DNA of 7,009 nt from Anaerolineales bacterium UBA4823 (GTDB taxonomy: Bacteria > Chloroflexota > Anaerolineae > Anaerolineales > UBA4823), in NCBI GenBank assembly GCA_002402275.1, contig DHFN01000106.1, positions 582 through 7,590 of the forward strand, in the 5' to 3' direction. This document shows positions 1 to 6,431 of the stretch, one piece after another (the stretch's first letter is position 1; each line of letters opens with the position of its first letter). The position numbers and the translations under genes are program-made. The notes below the pieces were generated by a model. It had not been told where the DNA came from, made no database searches, and worked only from the letters and a program-made list of their open reading frames with translations.

Positions 1-819
1 GGCATCCATGCTATTCAAAAAGATGGAGTAACCCTCAAAATGCCTGACCGAGACCCCCAAACCTATCCTGTCGAAGCAACCGATCAACCCTCCCAAATTG
101 GATCCATAAAGCATGTCATCGTGCTGGTAAAATCCTGGCAAACCGATCGAGCTGGTCAACAAATAAAACGGATTCTAAGCGAAGATGGCATTGCCCTCAC
201 TCTCCAGAATGGAATGGGAAACCGAGAAGTTCTAGCCCACCGCCTCGGGGCAGAACGGGTTGGCTTAGGTATTGCAACTTTGGGTGTTTACCTCACCGCA
301 CCCGGCCATGTCCAATCGGGCGGTGAAGGAAAAATATACTTAAGTATCAATAACCGATTAACTTATTTGAAAGAGACACTCCAATTTGCTGGTTTTGCAG
401 TAGAAGATGCGCCTGACCCGGATAGCTATTTATGGGGGAAATTAGTCATCAATTCAGCGATTAACCCGCTGACTGCTCTCTTACGGATAAAAAATGGTGA
501 CCTGTTAGAACGACCAACCGCACGAACCTTGATGATCAACCTGGCTCGTGAAACCGCCGCGGTTGCTTACTCCCTCCACATTCCTTTACCCTTTGATTCC
601 CCGATTTCCGGAGTAGAAGGCGTTGTCCAACAAACAGCCGAAAATTATTCATCCATGTTACAAGATGTTCGCCGTGGAGCACCTACGGAAATTGATGCAA
701 TTTGTGGTGCTATCACCCAAGCCGGCGAACAGGCGGATGTGCCCACACCTCTCAATGAAATGATGTGGCAACTGATTAAAGCCCTTATTCCTCCCAGCAC
801 CCAGCAACCAACTTCATGA
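1..819 (+). CDS. panE: 2-dehydropantoate 2-reductase (ketopantoate reductase), 5'-truncated by window edge
   Basis: Catalyses NADPH-dependent reduction of 2-dehydropantoate to pantoate in the cytoplasm, part of pantothenate/CoA synthesis. The frame is open from base 1, so the ATG at 40 is probably internal. The part that should hold the N-terminal Rossmann GxGxxG motif lies outside the window, and 272 residues are visible against about 300 for the family. Visible family signatures are LQNGMGN, the segment LWGKLVINSAINPLTAL with the expected catalytic Lys (codon 439-441) and the two Asn that follow it, and SSMLQDVRRGAPTEIDAICG with the substrate-binding Glu (codon 688-690). The C-terminal helical domain is complete. 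The stop TGA overlaps the panC ATG (ATGA at 816-819), which points to co-transcription and translational coupling. Assignment to PanE rather than another ketopantoate-reductase-like paralogue is supported by the panC and coaX neighbours. Confidence 0.93.
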   Translation, partial: GIHAIQKDGVTLKMPDRDPQTYPVEATDQPSQIGSIKHVIVLVKSWQTDRAGQQIKRILSEDGIALTLQNGMGNREVLAHRLGAERVGLGIATLGVYLTAPGHVQSGGEGKIYLSINNRLTYLKETLQFAGFAVEDAPDPDSYLWGKLVINSAINPLTALLRIKNGDLLERPTARTLMINLARETAAVAYSLHIPLPFDSPISGVEGVVQQTAENYSSMLQDVRRGAPTEIDAICGAITQAGEQADVPTPLNEMMWQLIKALIPPSTQQPTS

Positions 820-1673
820 AAGAATTAATGCAAGTCATAACATCTTTACCAGAATTAAGAAAAATACGCTCCCATCTGGCAGAGCCGGTCGGGCTGGTCC
901 CCACGATGGGATACTTACACGAAGGTCATCTATCCTTAATTCGTAAAGCCCGCCAGGAATGTGCGAGCGTTATCGTAAGCATCTTCGTGAATCCCACTCA
1001 ATTTGCTCCGAATGAAGATCTAAGGCGTTACCCACGTGATTTAGCTCATGATCTTCAATTACTTAAACAAGAACGAGTAGATATTGTTTGGAATCCTTCT
1101 CCAGAAATAATGTATCCAACCGGTTATCAAACCTGGGTGACTGTTGAAGAACTCACTCAAACCCTGGAAGGAAAAATGCGGCCGACCCATTTTCGAGGGG
1201 TTACAACCGTCGTGAGCAAACTTTTCAATGCCACCCAACCACAGCGAGCCTATTTTGGGCAAAAGGACGCTCAACAAGCTTTAGTGGTGCGCCGGATGAC
1301 CCAGGATTTAAATTTTCCAATCGAAATCATCGTCTGCCCAACCCAACGGGAAGCCGATGGATTGGCAATGTCTTCCCGCAATGTTTATCTCAATCCTGCC
1401 GAGCGTCAGGCTGCAACCGTGCTATCCCGAGCTCTCTTCAGAGCTCAAGGTGCCTATGAACAGGGTGAACGAAATGCCCAAACACTACGTGACCTGATGT
1501 TATCGGTATTGAAAACGGAACCTCTTGCCAACGTACAATATGTTTCCTGTGCAAAAATCGAGGATCTTCGAGAATGGGAAGGAAAAATCCAAGGGACAGC
1601 TTTACTTTCGTTAGCGGTCTTCGTTGGGCAAACCCATTTGATTGATAACGTGGTTGTGGGAGGTTCTTTATAA
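816..1673 (+). CDS. panC: pantothenate synthetase (pantoate--beta-alanine ligase)
   Basis: ATP-dependent condensation of pantoate with beta-alanine through a pantoyl-adenylate, the last step of pantothenate synthesis; cytoplasmic. The 285-residue length is normal for the family. In order: PTMGYLHEGH (29-38) with the HxGH nucleotide-binding histidines 35 and 38; SIFVNPTQF (55-63), the pantoate-binding segment; FRGVTTVVSKLFN (126-138); FGQKDAQQ (147-154); and READGLAMSSRN (178-189), the KMSKS-like ATP-binding loop. All expected active-site motifs are present. Two starts are possible: ATG 816, overlapping the panE stop, or ATG 828, giving MQVITSLPEL, which matches the usual family N-terminus and has a weak GAAAGAA-like purine stretch upstream. 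ATG 816 has no clear Shine-Dalgarno and would depend on coupling. It acts directly after PanE and before CoaX. Confidence 0.97.
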   Translation: MKELMQVITSLPELRKIRSHLAEPVGLVPTMGYLHEGHLSLIRKARQECASVIVSIFVNPTQFAPNEDLRRYPRDLAHDLQLLKQERVDIVWNPSPEIMYPTGYQTWVTVEELTQTLEGKMRPTHFRGVTTVVSKLFNATQPQRAYFGQKDAQQALVVRRMTQDLNFPIEIIVCPTQREADGLAMSSRNVYLNPAERQAATVLSRALFRAQGAYEQGERNAQTLRDLMLSVLKTEPLANVQYVSCAKIEDLREWEGKIQGTALLSLAVFVGQTHLIDNVVVGGSL

Positions 1674-1710
1674 CAAAAAGGAATGGCTCAATACAAACTA
1701 TGAAGGGTTG

Positions 1711-1756
1711 ATCCTAATTCTTAGGATAAACTAGATCCTTTCGGAGGAAAACGGAT
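1711..1756 (+). promoter_or_regulatory. candidate RNA switch / palindromic element in the coaX leader
   Basis: ATCCTAATTCTTAGGAT at 1711-1727 is a perfect 7-bp inverted repeat with a 3-nt loop. Downstream lie a second ATCCT (1735-1739), the coaX Shine-Dalgarno GGAGG (1743-1747, with AGGA at 1745-1748) and GGAT (1753-1756) spanning the start of the coaX ATG. These complementary pentamers allow mutually exclusive pairings. The first ATCCT can pair with AGGAT 1723-1727. That AGGAT can instead pair with ATCCT 1735-1739. The latter can also pair with the Shine-Dalgarno or with GGAT over the start codon. A DNA operator for a dimeric repressor is an alternative reading. There is no long U-run, so a classical terminator is unlikely. 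The segments are only 4-7 bp, so chance cannot be excluded. Confidence 0.4.
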
Positions 1757-2531
1757 GTTACTTACTATTGATATCGGAAACACCAACCTCACCCTAGGAG
1801 TTTACCAAAATGATCAACTTACCGCGCATTGGCGTTTAGCAACCGATCATGAACGAATGCCAGATGAATTTGGCATTCAATTAATCAATTTATTGAGCCA
1901 CCACGAGATTCCTATCCCACAAATTGATGGAATATGTCTGGCTTCGGTCGTTCCCCCTTTAACTGGTAAGGTTATAGAAGCATGCCAGAATTATCTTCAT
2001 CAAGGACCATTAGTGGTGGATGCGGGTGTGAAAACTGGAGTGCGAGTACGTTATGATGATCCTCATGCCGTCGGTGCTGATCGAATTGTTGATGCTGCCG
2101 CAGTGCAAAAGCTCTATGGGGGGCCAGCTTGTGTGGTGGATTTTGGCACCGCTACCACTTTTGATGCCATAGCAGAAAATGGGGACTATTTAGGGGGCGC
2201 CATCGCTCCCGGCATTGGGATTGCTGCCGAAGCCCTGTTCGCGCGTACCGCCAAATTACCGCGTGTTGATTTGCAACGTCCTCCTAATGTAATTGGAAAA
2301 AATACAGTTTATGCCATTCAATCGGGTCTTGTATTTGGTTATGTAGCTTTGGTCGAGGGGATGGTCAAGCGTTTTCGGGCAGAACTGGGGGATAAAATGA
2401 AAGTGATCGCAACCGGCGGCTTGGCAGAAACAATTGCTCAAGAAACTCCAGTATTGGAGATCATCGCGCCTTGGTTAACGCTAGATGGTTTGAATATTAT
2501 CTGGAAACTCAATCATCCAGTTGTCGCGTAA
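1755..2531 (+). CDS. coaX: type III pantothenate kinase
   Basis: Phosphorylates pantothenate to 4'-phosphopantothenate using ATP, the first committed step of CoA synthesis from pantothenate; a cytoplasmic dimeric ASKHA-fold kinase. The 258 residues match the family length. Seen: IDIGNTN (5-11), the phosphate-1 motif with Asp6; GADR (107-110) with the conserved catalytic Asp109; VVDFGTATTFD (127-137), the phosphate-2 motif; GGAIAPGI (147-154); and a C-terminal ATGGLA plus LTLDGL segment. The start is fixed by a strong Shine-Dalgarno GGAGG at 1743-1747, seven bases before the ATG. It follows panC by 81 nt on the same strand and completes the panE-panC-coaX pathway block. Type III kinases are known to be insensitive to CoA feedback, unlike type I enzymes. 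The structured leader at 1711-1756 may therefore matter for control, which is inference. Confidence 0.96.
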   Translation: MLLTIDIGNTNLTLGVYQNDQLTAHWRLATDHERMPDEFGIQLINLLSHHEIPIPQIDGICLASVVPPLTGKVIEACQNYLHQGPLVVDAGVKTGVRVRYDDPHAVGADRIVDAAAVQKLYGGPACVVDFGTATTFDAIAENGDYLGGAIAPGIGIAAEALFARTAKLPRVDLQRPPNVIGKNTVYAIQSGLVFGYVALVEGMVKRFRAELGDKMKVIATGGLAETIAQETPVLEIIAPWLTLDGLNIIWKLNHPVVA

Positions 2532-2590
2532 GTGCGGGTCGCTTGGTAACTATCAGTATCTGAAAGTCTGATTGGTGCCCACAATCCTCG

Positions 2591-2686
2591 TGTAGGGGCG
2601 GGTTTACCAAGCATCAGCAAAACTTCAAGATGTCAGGTTTGCTGGCTATCGCTCTTGTTAATATATTAGTCAAACCCGCCCATACA
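2591..2686. repeat. long imperfect inverted repeat between convergent genes coaX and the MFS gene
   Basis: TGTAGGGGCGGGTTT at 2591-2605 is complementary to AAACCCGCCCATACA at 2672-2686: 15 pairs with one mismatch (G2595/A2682). Within the 66-nt interior, CAGCAAA (2615-2621) pairs with TTTGCTG (2638-2644), so the whole 96-bp unit can fold as one long interrupted hairpin. It lies 60 bp after the coaX stop and 59 bp before the MFS stop, so it could stop or process transcripts from both sides, although it lacks a clear U-tract. The GTAGGGGCGGGTTT arm resembles intergenic repeats I recall from Chloroflexota and cyanobacterial genomes, so a small mobile or REP-like element is the favoured reading. 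GCTTGGTAA (2541-2549) can also pair with TTACCAAGC (2604-2612), which competes with the 5' arm at its edge. Confidence 0.7.
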
Positions 2687-2719
2687 AGACCTTCAACGCC
2701 TCTAGATTCCAGTTATATA

Positions 2720-2742
2720 TTTGCCAGTTTCGCTGAGGCAAA
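2720..2742 (-). terminator. weak hairpin directly after the MFS stop codon
   Basis: On the minus strand TTTGCC and GGCAAA form a 6-bp stem around an 11-nt loop, starting two bases after the MFS TAG stop. It is followed by ATATATAAC rather than a U-run. It could help end or stabilise the transporter mRNA, but it is weak. The larger inverted repeat at 2591-2686 is an alternative 3' structure. Confidence 0.3.
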
Positions 2743-2744
2743 CT

Positions 2745-3959
2745 CTAGCGGTGTTTCCTTCTTAGCGAAAAAATACCAAACAACACTCCACTGATTAATC
2801 CCGAGATGCCACCCCCATACCAGATTGCCTGAGGACCAATATTGTCATTTAGGAATCCTCCAGCCACTGGTCCAACCCCATTGGCAACCACGCCGGTCAG
2901 CCCATATAGACTCATATACCGTCCCCGCATATCTGTTGGAGCCAGGTTGGCAACATAGGTCGAGGAAGTAGGAACAATGATCAATTCACCGATGGTCATG
3001 ATCACCATACTTGCCCAAAACCACCAAAAACCCGTTCCTAGAGCAACGCTGCCAACTCCCAACGCATAAAATAAAGCTCCCACCGTTATCACCGGCAGCG
3101 GATTAAACCTCCTCGTCAGAGCTGTGATTGGTAATTGGAATAAAACCACCATCAAGGCATTCGTCATAGGAATAAAGCCATAGATATTTTCGGGCACTCC
3201 GTAATTGGTCTTGGCATAGACCGAAAGCAGCACCCACATAATGGTCGCACTAATCTGAGTAAAAAGGAAAGCGGCAATGAAAACCATATACTCCCGGTCA
3301 CCAAAAATGTGTAAATACCCTCCCAAAGGATATTTCCTCTCCTTCGAAGGATCTATATCCTCAGTTTTCAACTGTGGCAAGGTCTCATGAGCTAAGAAAG
3401 CCAGTAAAAAACCATAAATCGCTAAACCCACTGCAGCACAATAAAATGCAATAGCATAAGAGACAGAAGCGATGATGCCACCAGCAGCTGGACCAATTGC
3501 CACGCCGATATTATTGCTCAACCGCATTAGCGAATAACCATCCACCCGTTTTTCCGGGGGAATTAAATCAGCCATCATCGCATCCGCCCCAATCCGATAG
3601 AGCGGATTTGAAGCGCCTTGGATCATCATTAAAATGGCAAAATGAAATAGTGTACTGGCGTGGCTGAATAGTAAATAACCTAAACTGTTCGTCAGCAAAC
3701 TGATCACCATCACCCGTTTTCTTCCCAATCGGTCAATGATCGGGCCAGCGATCAAGGAACTGGTCAAGCCAGCCACAGCATTCAGGGTCAACAGACTGGC
3801 ATTCACCGATAAGGGTTGATGCAAGCGGCTGCTGACATAAATCATCAAGAAGGGCCAAATCATGCTGGAGCCAATCGCACTGAAGAGCATGCCAACGAAC
3901 ATCAGCCAAAACTGAGTTGGAAAACGGTATTGAAATAATCTGCGCATCATTTTTTCCAT
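2745..3959 (-). CDS. major facilitator superfamily transporter, drug-efflux-like
   Basis: A 404-residue polytopic membrane protein with about 12 hydrophobic segments, as expected for an MFS carrier. The first begins near residue 16, and a hydrophilic central loop lies near 193-213 (HETLPQLKTEDIDPSKERK). Motif A is clear between helices 2 and 3: GPIIDRLGRKR (72-82). The stretch NNIGVAIGPAAGG (149-161) matches motif C, typical of proton-coupled antiporters (DHA1-type drug exporters), and a similar VGPVAGGFLND occurs in the second half. The substrate cannot be told from sequence, so no symbol is given. The start is uncertain: ATG at 3959 has no Shine-Dalgarno, while Met4 or Met5 (MMRRLFQYRF) lie just after a GGAAAA stretch. 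The gene is divergent from the M48 protease with only 60 bp between start codons, and convergent with coaX. It is probably monocistronic, and nothing links it to CoA synthesis. Confidence 0.92.
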   Translation of the reverse strand: MEKMMRRLFQYRFPTQFWLMFVGMLFSAIGSSMIWPFLMIYVSSRLHQPLSVNASLLTLNAVAGLTSSLIAGPIIDRLGRKRVMVISLLTNSLGYLLFSHASTLFHFAILMMIQGASNPLYRIGADAMMADLIPPEKRVDGYSLMRLSNNIGVAIGPAAGGIIASVSYAIAFYCAAVGLAIYGFLLAFLAHETLPQLKTEDIDPSKERKYPLGGYLHIFGDREYMVFIAAFLFTQISATIMWVLLSVYAKTNYGVPENIYGFIPMTNALMVVLFQLPITALTRRFNPLPVITVGALFYALGVGSVALGTGFWWFWASMVIMTIGELIIVPTSSTYVANLAPTDMRGRYMSLYGLTGVVANGVGPVAGGFLNDNIGPQAIWYGGGISGLISGVLFGIFSLRRKHR

Positions 3960-4002
3960 TTTGGGATTTTCAGGATCTTGGAGCTTACTTTCTCCCTGAC
4001 AA

Positions 4003-4011
4003 TGCTATAAT
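4003..4011 (+). promoter_or_regulatory. extended -10 promoter of the M48 protease gene, predicting a nearly leaderless mRNA
   Basis: TGCTATAAT is a perfect -10 hexamer (TATAAT, 4006-4011) with the extended TGn element. A weak -35-like CTTACT lies at 3984-3989 (spacer 16), which the TGn motif would compensate for. Transcription should start six or seven bases after the hexamer, about 4017-4019, while the protease ATG is at 4020. No Shine-Dalgarno precedes that ATG. The element lies in the 60-bp divergent gap shared with the MFS gene. Confidence 0.6.
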
Positions 4012-4019
4012 TCTAACAC

Positions 4020-5180
4020 ATGGAAAATATTCAACCCGATTCCCAACGACAAGAAAAAGCTCGTCAATATGCCCGCATCAGCCGGCGGCTGATGCTGATG
4101 AATCTGGTTCTCAGTGGTCTTTATGCAATTCTCTGGATTGTCTGTGGTTGGTCGAGCTCACTCAGCCAAGCAATCCGCCTTATGACGCCCACCGTCTGGC
4201 TGCAAATCGCCCTTTATTTGATCGTCTTTAGCGCTATTCTGTATATCCTAGACTTGCCCCTCTCATTTTACGAGTCCTATACATTGCCTCAGCGCTTTGA
4301 AATGTCAAACCAAACCTGGCGTGGTTGGATCAATGACCAAATCAAAGAGATCCTTTTAGGAGGCGCGATTGGGCTGTTGCTGGTCGAGATGATCTACCTT
4401 ATCCTTCGCCATTATCCCCAAACCTGGTGGATCTGGGTGAGCGCGTTTTTATTGATCTTCAATGTGTTGCTCTCCTATTTAGCGCCTATCCTGCTTTTCC
4501 CGATTTTCAATAAATTCACGCCACTAGGGGAAGAATATCAAGAATTGGTTGAACGGTTAAAACGTCTTGCCAATAAAGCTGGCACCCAAGTCGAAGGGGT
4601 GTACGAGATGGATATGAGCCGCCGCACCAAAGCGGCTAATGCTGCTTTGACCGGTATGGGAAAAACCCGCCGCATTATCATCGGCGATACCCTGTTAGAA
4701 TCTTTTTCCCCCGATGAAATCGAAACCGTTTTAGCCCATGAGCTGGGTCATCATGTTCATAAAGATACCATTTATCTCATTTTGGTATCGGCAGCCAGCA
4801 CAATTTTAGGAATGTTTGTGGTTTCGCTCAGCTTAGCTTGGAGTGTCGAGCAATTCAATTTTGGAAGCGTCAGTGATATTGCAGCTTTTCCAATTGTGCT
4901 AATCCTGCTGGGGGTTTTTCAATTGATCACCATGCCAATCACCAATGCTTTTTCGCGCTGGCGGGAAAGCCTAGCAGACGAATATGCTCTGGAAATCACA
5001 GGAAAAGGCGAGGCTTTTGCTTCAGCTTTGACGCGATTAGCCGATCAAAATCTATCCGAGACCCAACCCGAAGCCTGGGTGGAATGGCTTTTATATTCCC
5101 ATCCCGCTCTGGGGAAACGTATCGCAAAAGCTCGAGCGAGTGTAAAAAGCCCTGAGCCAATTCCCTCCAATCAATCCTAA
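4020..5180 (+). CDS. M48 family zinc metalloprotease, Ste24/CAAX-protease-like, integral membrane
   Basis: Predicted membrane-embedded zinc endopeptidase of 386 residues. An N-terminal basic, amphipathic segment (RQEKARQYARISRR, 10-23) is followed by hydrophobic helices near 24-46, 58-79, 107-130 and 136-162. Then comes the catalytic domain: AANAALTGMGKTRR (205-218), typical of the Ste24 branch; HELGH (240-244) with zinc-binding His240 and His244 and catalytic Glu241; helices near 250-274 and 287-310; and RESLADEYAL, with Glu316 as third zinc ligand. All catalytic residues are present. Family members cleave membrane or prenylated proteins in eukaryotes and act in membrane-protein quality control in bacteria; the substrate here is unknown. 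The ATG at 4020 is kept because the basic segment just before helix 1 looks like a genuine family N-terminus, although no Shine-Dalgarno precedes it (see the promoter at 4003). The C-terminus is a short hydrophilic tail. Confidence 0.93.
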   Translation: MENIQPDSQRQEKARQYARISRRLMLMNLVLSGLYAILWIVCGWSSSLSQAIRLMTPTVWLQIALYLIVFSAILYILDLPLSFYESYTLPQRFEMSNQTWRGWINDQIKEILLGGAIGLLLVEMIYLILRHYPQTWWIWVSAFLLIFNVLLSYLAPILLFPIFNKFTPLGEEYQELVERLKRLANKAGTQVEGVYEMDMSRRTKAANAALTGMGKTRRIIIGDTLLESFSPDEIETVLAHELGHHVHKDTIYLILVSAASTILGMFVVSLSLAWSVEQFNFGSVSDIAAFPIVLILLGVFQLITMPITNAFSRWRESLADEYALEITGKGEAFASALTRLADQNLSETQPEAWVEWLLYSHPALGKRIAKARASVKSPEPIPSNQS

Positions 5181-5249
5181 ATTCAAGATCCTGAAAATTA
5201 TGAATGAGTACATTGATAGAATGTCTAACCAACGAATGCAATACAGGCG

Positions 5250-5258
5250 TGATAAAAT
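5250..5258 (+). promoter_or_regulatory. candidate extended -10 promoter upstream of the DUF2148 gene
   Basis: TGATAAAAT fits the extended -10 pattern TGnTAnnnT with hexamer TAAAAT (5253-5258), 98 nt before the start codon, in the 175-nt gap between the protease and DUF2148 genes. No convincing -35 sits 16-18 bases upstream. GGCGT (5247-5251) and ACGCC (5260-5264) flank it as a short inverted repeat. It resembles the clearer protease promoter (TGCTATAAT) but is weaker. The rest of the gap shows only a weak GTGTTG/CAACAC inverted repeat (5303-5308, 5329-5334) around a T-rich stretch. Confidence 0.35.
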
Positions 5259-5355
5259 GACGCCCCCCTTCATTTACCTGGTTTAAAATTGGCTTTTTCA
5301 ACGTGTTGCTTAATTTTTTTCTGATTTCCAACACACTAAAATTTGGAGGTTCTCT

Positions 5356-5877
5356 ATGGAAGCTGTTGATTTAATCGCTCAAATGATGGAAATTGCTGCC
5401 ATCACCGCCCCAAAAACCAAAGGTGAAAATTTCGTTCTCATTAAAACCCTCAAAAAAGACCAGCTAGAACAGCTGGCTCAAGGGATGATCGCTTTTGGAG
5501 AACGAAAACAGAAAAACAATTTTGACCGCGATGCTGATAACGTCTTGAAATCGGAATCAATTGTGTTAATTGGGTACAAGGATGCTCAACCCGCCAAGTT
5601 AGACTGCGGCGCCTGCGGATATCCCACTTGCAATGATTTGAAATCAGCCAAAGTAGAGAATGGTGAATTCCGAGGACCCACTTGCGCTTATCGCCTGCTC
5701 GATATGGGAATTGCCCTCGGTTCAGCGGTAAAAATGGCGAGCCTTTTTAACGTGGACAACCGCATCATGTATCGCATTGGTGCGGTTGCCCGTGATATAG
5801 GTTTAGTAGATTGGGATTTCGTGATCGGGATTCCGCTTTCGATCAGCGGAAAGAACATTTACTTCGATCGCCTATAA
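5356..5877 (+). CDS. DUF2148-type ferredoxin-domain protein, probable [4Fe-4S] protein of unknown function
   Basis: A 173-residue soluble protein. The central Cys cluster C84-GA-C87-GYPT-C92 followed by C110 (GPTCAYRLLDMGIALGSA) gives C-x2-C-x4-C-x17-C. This resembles the iron-sulfur domain found at the N-terminus of RnfB and of the CODH/ACS corrinoid protein subunit, and is the hallmark of DUF2148 proteins of anaerobic bacteria and archaea. The N-terminal half (EAVDLIAQMMEIAAITAPKTKGEN) is helical, and the C-terminus has a conserved-looking NRIMYRIGAVARDIGL segment. No membrane segment or signal peptide is visible. The start is well supported by GGAGG at 5345-5349, six bases before the ATG. 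No redox partner is encoded nearby, so its role (electron carrier or cluster-binding sensor) is open. The stop codon directly abuts the mgsA stop on the opposite strand. Confidence 0.9.
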   Translation: MEAVDLIAQMMEIAAITAPKTKGENFVLIKTLKKDQLEQLAQGMIAFGERKQKNNFDRDADNVLKSESIVLIGYKDAQPAKLDCGACGYPTCNDLKSAKVENGEFRGPTCAYRLLDMGIALGSAVKMASLFNVDNRIMYRIGAVARDIGLVDWDFVIGIPLSISGKNIYFDRL

Positions 5878-6369
5878 TTAAACCGTTTCGATCTCTTCAT
5901 CTTCTCTCTCCCATTGGATTTGCCGATGGCGATAATTTTCGTAATCGGGTATGAGCCGTTCATATTCGCTGTCCATCAATGGCGAAGAGATCATAAAATC
6001 CGCCGAGGCACGGTTATTGGCAATTGGAATGTTCCAGACCACAGCCAGACGCAACAAGGCTTTGACATCCGGGTCATGCGGCATCGGTTCTAGGGGATCC
6101 CAAAAGAAAATCAGGAAATCAATCTCATTCGCTGCGATCCGTGCGCCGATCTGTTGATCACCCCCCAGGGGACCACTTTGCAATTTGGTAACGGTTAATC
6201 CTAGCTCGCGCTCCAATACATCCCCCGTCGTTCCGGTGGCATAGAGTGCGTGGTGAGCCAGTAAGACCCGATTAAAGCGGGCCCATTCGAGCAAATCGGA
6301 TTTCTTATTATCGTGGGCAACCAGGGCTATCTTTTTATCAGGTTGCATGATTATTTTTTGATATTTCAT
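5878..6369 (-). CDS. mgsA: methylglyoxal synthase
   Basis: Converts dihydroxyacetone phosphate to methylglyoxal and phosphate, a cytoplasmic bypass of lower glycolysis used when sugar phosphates accumulate or phosphate is short. With the chosen ATG (6369) the protein has 163 residues, and its active-site residues fall at the same numbers as in the E. coli enzyme: His19 (ALVAHD), Asp71 ([12 protein letters not shown]), Asp91 (FFWDP), His98 and Asp101 ([13 protein letters not shown]). ATGTTG (44-49) in the phosphate-binding region is also present. This start is preferred over a TTG 21 bases further upstream, because AAAGAG sits seven bases before it and the alignment needs no gap. The C-terminal tail after the IPDYENY segment is about a dozen residues longer than usual and acidic ([10 protein letters not shown]). 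The gene is convergent with the DUF2148 gene with zero spacing. Confidence 0.96.
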   Translation of the reverse strand: MKYQKIIMQPDKKIALVAHDNKKSDLLEWARFNRVLLAHHALYATGTTGDVLERELGLTVTKLQSGPLGGDQQIGARIAANEIDFLIFFWDPLEPMPHDPDVKALLRLAVVWNIPIANNRASADFMISSPLMDSEYERLIPDYENYRHRQIQWEREDEEIETV

Positions 6370-6402
6370 TTTCCATCTCTTTCTATGCAATCTTCGGAGC
6401 TA

Positions 6403-6431
6403 TTTTTAACGAAGGTTGTCATCCCGAGCAA
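6403..6431 (-). promoter_or_regulatory. possible mgsA promoter partly formed by a repeat arm
   Basis: On the minus strand TTGCTC (6426-6431) is followed after exactly 17 bases by TAAAAA (6403-6408). That would place a transcription start near 6396 and a leader of about 27 nt containing the AAAGAG ribosome binding site. Both hexamers are poor matches (3/6 and 4/6). The -35 candidate lies inside the solo repeat arm at 6414-6443, so this is suggestive only. Confidence 0.25.

Noticed and set aside
1059..1277. Minus-strand open frame inside panC
   Set aside because: Shadow of a well-supported gene; no recognisable protein features.
1429..1446. GAGCTCT-CTTC-AGAGCTC perfect hairpin inside panC
   Set aside because: A 7-bp stem within a normal coding segment, with no U-run; probably chance or codon-driven.
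2256..2441. Minus-strand open frame inside coaX
   Set aside because: Shadow frame in the C-terminal half of a clear kinase gene.
3917..4231. Plus-strand open frame spanning the MFS start and the protease N-terminus
   Set aside because: Overlaps two well-supported genes and has no family features.
4996..5334. Minus-strand open frames over the protease C-terminus and following gap
   Set aside because: The protease C-terminus is intact in its own frame, and the opposite frames show no domain or ribosome binding site.
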